Shown piece by piece: positions 6,149 through 9,907 of a stretch of DNA of 9,907 bases; position 1 is the stretch's first letter, and each line of letters opens with the position of its first letter. The notes beneath the pieces are model-generated. The model was not told the DNA's origin and searched no databases. It saw only the letters and a list, made by a program, of their open reading frames with translations. Source of the DNA: Accumulibacter sp032229525 (GTDB taxonomy: Bacteria; Pseudomonadota; Gammaproteobacteria; Burkholderiales; Rhodocyclaceae); the NCBI RefSeq assembly GCF_032229525.1, contig NZ_JAVTWB010000130.1, positions 1 to 9,907 of the forward strand, written 5' to 3'. The translations under genes and the position numbers were made by a program.

Positions 6149-6507
6149 GGCAATGCCTCCTCGTGCGCCCGCTCGGCTGGCATGGAGGCCAGTTGCGCGT
6201 CCAGATGGGCCAACGCCGCGCGCCGCCGCTCGACCAACTGGCGCAGCACGGCAAGCTGCGCTGCGGCTTGTGCGCCGTCCGCTGCGTCGAGCGCACGGCA
6301 CAGCCGCGCCAGGGCATCCAGGCCGATACCCGCCTCGAAGGCCGCGCGCACGAAGCACAGCCGTTGCAAGGCCGCATCGTCGAACACGCCGTAGCCGCCC
6401 GTGGTGCAGGCCACCGGCCGTAACAAGCCGCGCACCAGGTAGTCGCGCACGATATGTACGCTCACCCCAGCGTTATGGGCCAGTTGCGATACCGTGTAGG
6501 CGCTCAT
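6145..6507 (-). CDS. merD: MerD, MerR-like co-regulator of the mer operon
   Basis: A 120-residue protein whose first 70 residues are a MerR-type winged helix-turn-helix (YTVSQLAHNAGVSVHIVRDY), followed by a shorter coiled-coil region. It lacks the Cys set with which MerR binds Hg(II). Known role: it binds the mer operator weakly, or acts with MerR, to lower expression once mercury is gone. The ATG at 6507 is preceded by the strong site AAGGAGGT with 5 nt spacing. An upstream GTG at 6528 overlapping merA is less likely. The gap to merA is 17 bp, and its stop overlaps the merE start. Confidence 0.96.
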   Translation of the reverse strand: MSAYTVSQLAHNAGVSVHIVRDYLVRGLLRPVACTTGGYGVFDDAALQRLCFVRAAFEAGIGLDALARLCRALDAADGAQAAAQLAVLRQLVERRRAALAHLDAQLASMPAERAHEEALP

Positions 6508-6524
6508 CGCACACCTCCTTGTCC

Positions 6525-8219
6525 TCACCCGGCGCAGCAGGAAAGCTGCTTCACATCCTTGTTGAAGGTCTGCGCCGCGAGCTTCAACCCTTCGACCATC
6601 GTCAGGTAGGGGAACAACTGGTCGGCCAGTTCCTGCACCGTCATCCGGTTGCGAATCGCCAGTGCGGCCGTCTGGATCAGTTCGCCCGCTTCCGGGGCCA
6701 CTGCCTGCACGCCGATCAGTCGTCCGCTGCCTTCTTCAACCACCAGTTTGATGAAGCCGCGCGTGTCGAAGTTGGCGAGCGCGCGCGGCACGTTGTCCAG
6801 CGTTAGCGTGCGACTATCAGTTTTGATGCCGTCATGGTGCGCTTCCGCCTCGCTGTAGCCTACGGTCGCCACTTGCGGGTCGGTGAACACCACGGCCGGC
6901 ATCGCGGTCAGGTTCAGGGCCGCGTCACCGCCGGTCATGTTGATCGCGGCGCGAGTGCCGGCCGCTGCCGCCACATAGACGAACTGCGGCTGGTCGGTGC
7001 AGTCGCCTGCGGCGTAGATGTGTTCCACGCTTGTACGCATGCCGGGGTCGATGACGATAGCGCCTTGCGGGGTGAGCGTGACGCCCGTCGCATCCAGTGC
7101 CAGCTTGCGTGTGTTGGGCGCGCGGCCGGTGGCGACCAGCAGCTTGTCGGCGCGCAGTTCGCCGTGCGCCGTGGTGAGCACGAATTCGCCGTCCCCTTCA
7201 CCATTGATATACGCGACCTGGCTGGCCTGGGTGTGTTCCCTCACCTCGATGCCCTCCATGCGGAATGCGGCCGTGACGGCTTCGCCTATAGCTGGGTCTT
7301 CGCGGAAGAACAGCGTGCTGCGAGCCAGGATCGTCACCTTCGCTCCGAGTCGGGCGAACGCCTGCGCCAGCTCCAGCGCCACCACTGATGAGCCAATCAC
7401 GGCCAGGCGCTTAGGAATCGTCTCGCTGACCAGCGCTTCAGTGGAAGTCCAGTACGGAGTGTCTTTCAGGCCGGGAATCGGCGGCACGGCCGGGCTCGCG
7501 CCGGTGGCGATCAGGCAGCGGTCGAATGCCACCACGCGCTCGCCGCCGTCGTTGAGTTGCACGATCAGGTTGCGATTGTCCTTAAAGCGGGCGGAGCCGT
7601 GCAGCACAGTGATCGCCGGATTGCCCTCCAAGATGCCTTCGTACTTGGCGTGGCGCAGTTCATCGACGCGGGCCTGCTGCTGGGCCAGCAGCGCCGTGCG
7701 CTGGATGGTCGGCGTGGTAGCGGCGATGCCGCCATCGAACGGGCTTTCCCGGCGCAGATGGGCGATATGGGCGGCGCGGATCATGATCTTGGACGGCACA
7801 CAACCGACATTGACGCAGGTGCCGCCGATGGTGCCGCGCTCGATCAGCGTGACACGTGCGCCTTGCTCGACGGCCTTCAGCGCCGCTGCCATCGCGGCCC
7901 CGCCGCTGCCGATGACGGCGATATGCAATGCGCCGCTGCTACCCGTCTTGTCGTTTCTGCCCAGCAGATCGCGCATCTTGTCGAGCAATCCGCCCGGCGT
8001 CGAAACTGAGGGGGCATCGGCCAGCGTGGCCCGATAACCGAGTCCAGCTACAGCGGCCGTCAGCGCGTCGGGTGACGTGCCGAGCTCAATGGCGAGCTTG
8101 GCGCTGCCCTTGGCGTAGGAGACATCCGCTGATTGCACGCCGGGCACTTTCTCCAGGGCGTCCTTGACATGCACTGCGCACGAGTCGCAAGTCATGCCGG
8201 TGATTTTGAGAGTGCTCAT
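6525..8219 (-). CDS. merA: MerA, mercuric ion reductase
   Basis: Cytosolic flavoprotein reducing Hg(II) to volatile Hg(0) with NADPH; 564 residues, the Tn21 length. The N-terminal HMA domain has GMTCDSC (C11, C14). The FAD-binding GSGGAA is near 104-109, and the redox-active pair sits in GGTCVNVGCVPSK (C135, C140). An NADPH-binding Rossmann segment follows (AVIGSSVVALELA), then the second FAD motif AAGDCTD, the dimerisation domain and the C-terminal vicinal pair C561-C562 (SCCAG), which hands Hg(II) to the active site of the partner subunit. All required cysteines are present. ATG 8219 has AAGGAA about 8 nt upstream. It belongs to the pyridine nucleotide-disulphide oxidoreductase family. Confidence 0.98.
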   Translation of the reverse strand: MSTLKITGMTCDSCAVHVKDALEKVPGVQSADVSYAKGSAKLAIELGTSPDALTAAVAGLGYRATLADAPSVSTPGGLLDKMRDLLGRNDKTGSSGALHIAVIGSGGAAMAAALKAVEQGARVTLIERGTIGGTCVNVGCVPSKIMIRAAHIAHLRRESPFDGGIAATTPTIQRTALLAQQQARVDELRHAKYEGILEGNPAITVLHGSARFKDNRNLIVQLNDGGERVVAFDRCLIATGASPAVPPIPGLKDTPYWTSTEALVSETIPKRLAVIGSSVVALELAQAFARLGAKVTILARSTLFFREDPAIGEAVTAAFRMEGIEVREHTQASQVAYINGEGDGEFVLTTAHGELRADKLLVATGRAPNTRKLALDATGVTLTPQGAIVIDPGMRTSVEHIYAAGDCTDQPQFVYVAAAAGTRAAINMTGGDAALNLTAMPAVVFTDPQVATVGYSEAEAHHDGIKTDSRTLTLDNVPRALANFDTRGFIKLVVEEGSGRLIGVQAVAPEAGELIQTAALAIRNRMTVQELADQLFPYLTMVEGLKLAAQTFNKDVKQLSCCAG

Positions 8220-8246
8220 ACCATCGTTCCTTATTCGTGTGGGCCG

Positions 8247-8259
8247 CCGTGTCGCACGG
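8247..8259 (-). other. Small hairpin in the merC-merA gap
   Basis: CCGTG and CACGG face each other across a 3-nt loop in the 51-bp gap between merC and merA, 27 bp upstream of the merA start. There is no U-tract, so it is not a typical terminator. It could be an mRNA processing or stability element, or chance in GC-rich DNA. Confidence 0.3.
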
Positions 8260-8270
8260 TCAGCCGTCTT

Positions 8271-8693
8271 TCACAAGCGCTTGGCGGGGAGTTCGCAGCC
8301 GTCCGGTCCGCAACGGCGATGCGCCGGCGACACGAAGTCCCAGATCGACACCCCAATCATCAAGGCCAGGCCGACGTACATCAGGTTCGCCGTCCACCAG
8401 TTGCCGAGCAGCCAGACCGTGGCCGCAAACACGATGGCCGGGCCGATCATGCCGAGCAGACTGCGCAGCCATTGCCGATGACTGAACCAACCCAGCGCGT
8501 TCGCCAGGAAGGCCAGCGCGGCAAACAGCGGCAGCAGGCGGCTGATGAACAGTCCCTCGTACTGGCTCAAGAAGCCCAGCCCGATGGCCGCGCCGAAGCT
8601 GGCGAGGGCTGGAAAGCAGGCGGCGCAGCCCATCGCGGAAACGACGCTGCCGAGCGCGCCGGTTTTATCGGCAATGCGTGTCATCAGTCCCAT
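8271..8693 (-). CDS. merC: MerC, inner-membrane mercury transporter
   Basis: A 140-residue membrane protein with about four hydrophobic segments (roughly 13-40, 46-70, 77-97 and 101-120). Two cysteine pairs, C23/C26 (GCAAC) and C128/C133 near the C-terminus, are characteristic of MerC, which moves Hg(II) across the inner membrane in parallel with MerT. merC is found in Tn21 but not in Tn501 or Tn5053. I chose ATG 8693 to match the known 140-residue family length; it has only a weak GAGAG upstream. A GTG at 8732 overlapping the merP stop would add 13 residues and cannot be excluded. The gap to merP is 35 bp. Confidence 0.94.
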   Translation of the reverse strand: MGLMTRIADKTGALGSVVSAMGCAACFPALASFGAAIGLGFLSQYEGLFISRLLPLFAALAFLANALGWFSHRQWLRSLLGMIGPAIVFAATVWLLGNWWTANLMYVGLALMIGVSIWDFVSPAHRRCGPDGCELPAKRL

Positions 8694-8728
8694 GAAGCGG
8701 CTCTCGCTGTTGTCGTTGGCTTGCTGGC

Positions 8729-9004
8729 TCACTGCTTGACGCTGGACGGATAGCCGGCGTCTGCGGTGGCCTTGGTCAGCTTCTGTACGCTGGCCTTGGT
8801 GTCGTCAAAAGTGACGACGGCCTCGCGCTTCTCGAAGCCCACATCGACCTTGCTCACGCCTTCGACCTTGGAGAGCGCTTTCTTGACTGTGATCGGGCAG
8901 GCGGCGCAAGTCATGCCGGGAACCGCTAGCGTGACGGTCTGGGTAGCGGCCCACACCGGGGCAACAGCGGCGGCGAGGGCAAGGGAGGCAAACAGTTTCT
9001 TCAT
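8729..9004 (-). CDS. merP: MerP, periplasmic mercury-binding protein
   Basis: A 91-residue precursor: a signal peptide of about 19 residues (KK, then an Ala/Leu-rich core, APVWA cleavage) followed by a 72-residue HMA fold. GMTCAAC places the Hg(II)-binding cysteines at C33 and C36 of the precursor (14 and 17 of the mature form). MerP scavenges Hg(II) in the periplasm and passes it to MerT or MerC. ATG 9004 has CAGGAGT five bases upstream. An in-frame ATG at 9052 inside merT would bury the signal peptide and is rejected. It lies 13 bp after merT. Confidence 0.97.
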   Translation of the reverse strand: MKKLFASLALAAAVAPVWAATQTVTLAVPGMTCAACPITVKKALSKVEGVSKVDVGFEKREAVVTFDDTKASVQKLTKATADAGYPSSVKQ

Positions 9005-9017
9005 GATGAACTCCTGG

Positions 9018-9368
9018 TTAATAGAAAAATGGAACGACATAGGGAAATCCAAGCGCGACCAGGACCAGCACGGCCACGATCCAGAAAATCAGCTTGTAGG
9101 TGGCGCGCACCTGCGGAATCGCGCAGACCTCACCTGGCTTGCATGCCTGCACGGGCCGGTAAATCCGCTTCCAGGCGAAGAACAGCGCCACTAGCGCCGC
9201 GCCGATGAACAACGGTCGATAGGGTTCCAGCACCGTCAGGTTGCCGATCCAAGCACCGGAGAAGCCCAGGGCGACCAGTACTAGCGGCCCCAGGCAGCAG
9301 GTCGATGCAAGAATGGCGGCCAGCCCGCCGGCGAAGAGCGCACCGCGCCCGTTTTGTGGTTCAGACAT
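9018..9368 (-). CDS. merT: MerT, inner-membrane mercuric ion transporter
   Basis: A 116-residue protein, normal length, with three membrane segments (about 13-37, 50-66 and 92-113). The vicinal pair C24-C25 lies in the first helix (STCCLG), and C76/C82 lie in the cytosolic loop between helices 2 and 3. It takes Hg(II) from MerP and delivers it to MerA. This is the first gene of the MerR-controlled operon. ATG 9368 has a modest AAGGG 8 nt upstream. An upstream ATG at 9434 would start inside the promoter and is rejected. Confidence 0.97.
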   Translation of the reverse strand: MSEPQNGRGALFAGGLAAILASTCCLGPLVLVALGFSGAWIGNLTVLEPYRPLFIGAALVALFFAWKRIYRPVQACKPGEVCAIPQVRATYKLIFWIVAVLVLVALGFPYVVPFFY

Positions 9369-9403
9369 ACGTTGGCCCTTTTGAATTTGGATTGGATAGC
9401 GTA

Positions 9404-9434
9404 ACCTTACTTCCGTACTCATGTACGGAGTCAA
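9404..9434 (-). promoter_or_regulatory. PmerT, promoter of merTPCADE (19-bp spacer)
   Basis: On the minus strand the -35 TTGACT is at 9429-9434 and the -10 TAAGGT at 9404-9409, separated by exactly 19 bp. The over-long spacer is the hallmark of MerR-family promoters: Hg-MerR untwists the DNA so that sigma-70 polymerase can open it. Confidence 0.93.
9413..9428. promoter_or_regulatory. merO, MerR operator dyad
   Basis: A perfect 6-bp inverted repeat, CCGTAC and GTACGG, with a 4-bp centre lies wholly within the PmerT spacer. This is the known MerR binding site. MerR bound here also represses its own gene, which starts at 9440 on the other strand. The merR promoter must overlap this region, but I could not assign its -35/-10 with confidence; two TTGGAT hexamers at 9387-9397 are candidates. 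Confidence 0.92.
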
Positions 9435-9439
9435 GCGAT

Positions 9440-9874
9440 ATGGAAAATAATTTGGAAAACCTGACCATTGGCGTTTTTGCCAAGGCGGCCGGGGTCAACG
9501 TGGAGACAATCCGCTTCTATCAGCGCAAGGGCCTGTTGCCGGAACCGGACAAGCCTTACGGCAGCATCCGCCGCTATGGGGAGGCGGACGTGGTTCGGGT
9601 GAAATTCGTGAAATCGGCACAGCGGCTGGGGTTCAGTCTGGACGAGATTGCCGAGCTGTTGCGGCTCGACGATGGCACCCACTGCGAGGAGGCCAGCAGC
9701 CTGGCCGAACACAAGCTCAAGGACGTGCGCGAGAAGATGGCCGACTTGGCGCGCATGGAAACCGTGCTGTCTGAACTCGTGTGCGCCTGCCATGCACGAA
9801 AGGGGAATGTTTCCTGCCCGTTGATCGCGTCACTACAGGGCGAAGCAGGCCTGGCAAGGTCAGCTATGCCTTAG
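9440..9874 (+). CDS. merR: MerR, Hg(II)-responsive regulator
   Basis: A 144-residue MerR protein, repressor without and activator with Hg(II). The N-terminal winged helix-turn-helix (residues 8-60, LTIGVFAKAAGVNVETIRFYQRKG) is followed by the long dimerisation helix. The Hg(II) ligands C82, C117 and C126 are present at the expected positions, plus C115. It is transcribed divergently from merT, with 71 bp between the two starts holding operator and promoter. ATG 9440 fits the family length; an earlier in-frame ATG at 9305 lies inside merT and is rejected. The stop codon TAG (9872-9874) falls inside the transposon's terminal repeat, and no terminator is visible before the end of the element. 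Confidence 0.97.
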   Translation: MENNLENLTIGVFAKAAGVNVETIRFYQRKGLLPEPDKPYGSIRRYGEADVVRVKFVKSAQRLGFSLDEIAELLRLDDGTHCEEASSLAEHKLKDVREKMADLARMETVLSELVCACHARKGNVSCPLIASLQGEAGLARSAMP

Positions 9875-9907
9875 CGTGCTTTATTTTCCGTTTTCTGAGG
9901 TGCCCCC
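9870..9907 (-). repeat. 38-bp terminal inverted repeat of Tn21 (mer end)
   Basis: Read inward on the minus strand, the end starts GGGGGCACCTCAGAAAACGG, the tip I know for Tn21-subgroup elements of the Tn3 family, and runs for 38 bp. TnpA binds it and cuts at 9907. Its inner 5 bp overlap the end of merR. Confidence 0.93.

Larger units (their letters stand above)
1..9907. mobile_element. Right part of a Tn21-type mercury transposon carrying a class 1 integron
   Basis: The order orf5 end, IS1326, truncated tniB, tniA, IRt, split urf2, merE-D-A-C-P-T, divergent merR and a 38-bp repeat is that of Tn21 with an In2/In0/In5-type integron inserted in urf2. The presence of merC rather than merF between merP and merA points to the Tn21 mer lineage, not Tn5053. 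The last base of the window is the outer end of the transposon, so the right boundary is exact. The left boundary is only the window edge: integrase, cassettes, qacE-delta-1/sul1, tnpR and tnpA would lie beyond base 1. Identification is by recognition of proteins and terminal repeats. Confidence 0.93.

Noticed and set aside
5178..6423. Plus-strand frames antisense to urf2 and merE/merD
   Set aside because: Compositional shadows of genes with clear family identity and coupled starts on the minus strand.
7018..8037. 339-residue plus-strand open frame antisense to merA
   Set aside because: It is a shadow of the GC-rich merA codons: low-complexity Ser/Arg/Ala protein, no recognisable domain, no good ribosome-binding site, and the merA frame on the other strand is complete and conserved.
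8220..8740. merF in place of merC, as in Tn5053
   Set aside because: The gene encodes a 140-residue, four-helix protein with the MerC cysteine pairs; MerF is a two-helix protein of about 80 residues.
1..9907. CRISPR array, tRNA, rRNA, attC site or phage genes
   Set aside because: No regularly spaced repeats, no cloverleaf-like or rRNA-like stretches and no attC-type core sites were seen; all repeats found belong to transposon ends.
1..9907. A previously undescribed defence or other novel system
   Set aside because: Every gene belongs to a well-known set (3'-CS, IS1326, tni, Tn21 mer), and no stretch over 300 bp is left unexplained.

Overview
This window is the right-hand part of a Tn21-type mercury-resistance transposon that carries a class 1 integron. 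It runs from the last six codons of orf5 in the integron 3'-conserved segment (3'-CS) to the outermost base of the mer-side 38-bp terminal inverted repeat at base 9907. I recognised the individual proteins and terminal sequences from memory of these families; no search was run. The DNA names a mobile element, not a host. Tn21-type elements are typical of plasmids and chromosomes of enterobacteria, Pseudomonas and other Proteobacteria, and the GC-rich mer and tni genes fit that.

Layout, left to right. (1) 1-126: the orf5 end and 108 bp of 3'-CS remnant. (2) 127-2596: an uninterrupted IS21-family element, IS1326, with istB and istA on the minus strand and two tandem terminal repeats at each end. 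(3) 2597-5274: what is left of the Tn402/Tn5053-type transposition module. This is tniB cut short by IS1326 (tniB-delta-1), intact tniA, an array of four 19-bp repeats that are probably TniA binding sites, and the 25-bp terminal repeat IRt at 5250-5274. tniQ and tniR are not here; they should have lain to the left of tniB, where IS1326 and 3'-CS now are. (4) 5275-9907: the Tn21 mer backbone. It reads urf2 (an EAL-domain gene split by the integron), merE, merD, merA, merC, merP, merT on the minus strand, the divergent merT promoter/MerR operator, merR on the plus strand, and the transposon inverted repeat.

How it works together. MerR holds and then, with Hg(II), activates the merT promoter, whose unusual 19-bp spacer is visible. 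Hg(II) passes from periplasmic MerP (CxxC) to inner-membrane MerT or MerC and then to cytosolic MerA, which reduces it to volatile Hg(0). MerD is the distal co-regulator and MerE an accessory membrane protein. The tni remnant has one normal end, an intact TniA and a nearly complete TniB, but without tniQ/tniR it should not transpose by itself. The integron would move with the surrounding Tn21.

Novelty. I found no undescribed system. The points worth a second look are junction effects: a chimeric EAL protein whose tail is encoded by IRt, a TniB stop codon supplied by the IS1326 end, the missing target duplication around IS1326, an uninterrupted IS1326 (unlike In2 of R100, where IS1353 sits inside it), and two GTG starts that are often placed one or three codons too far upstream.
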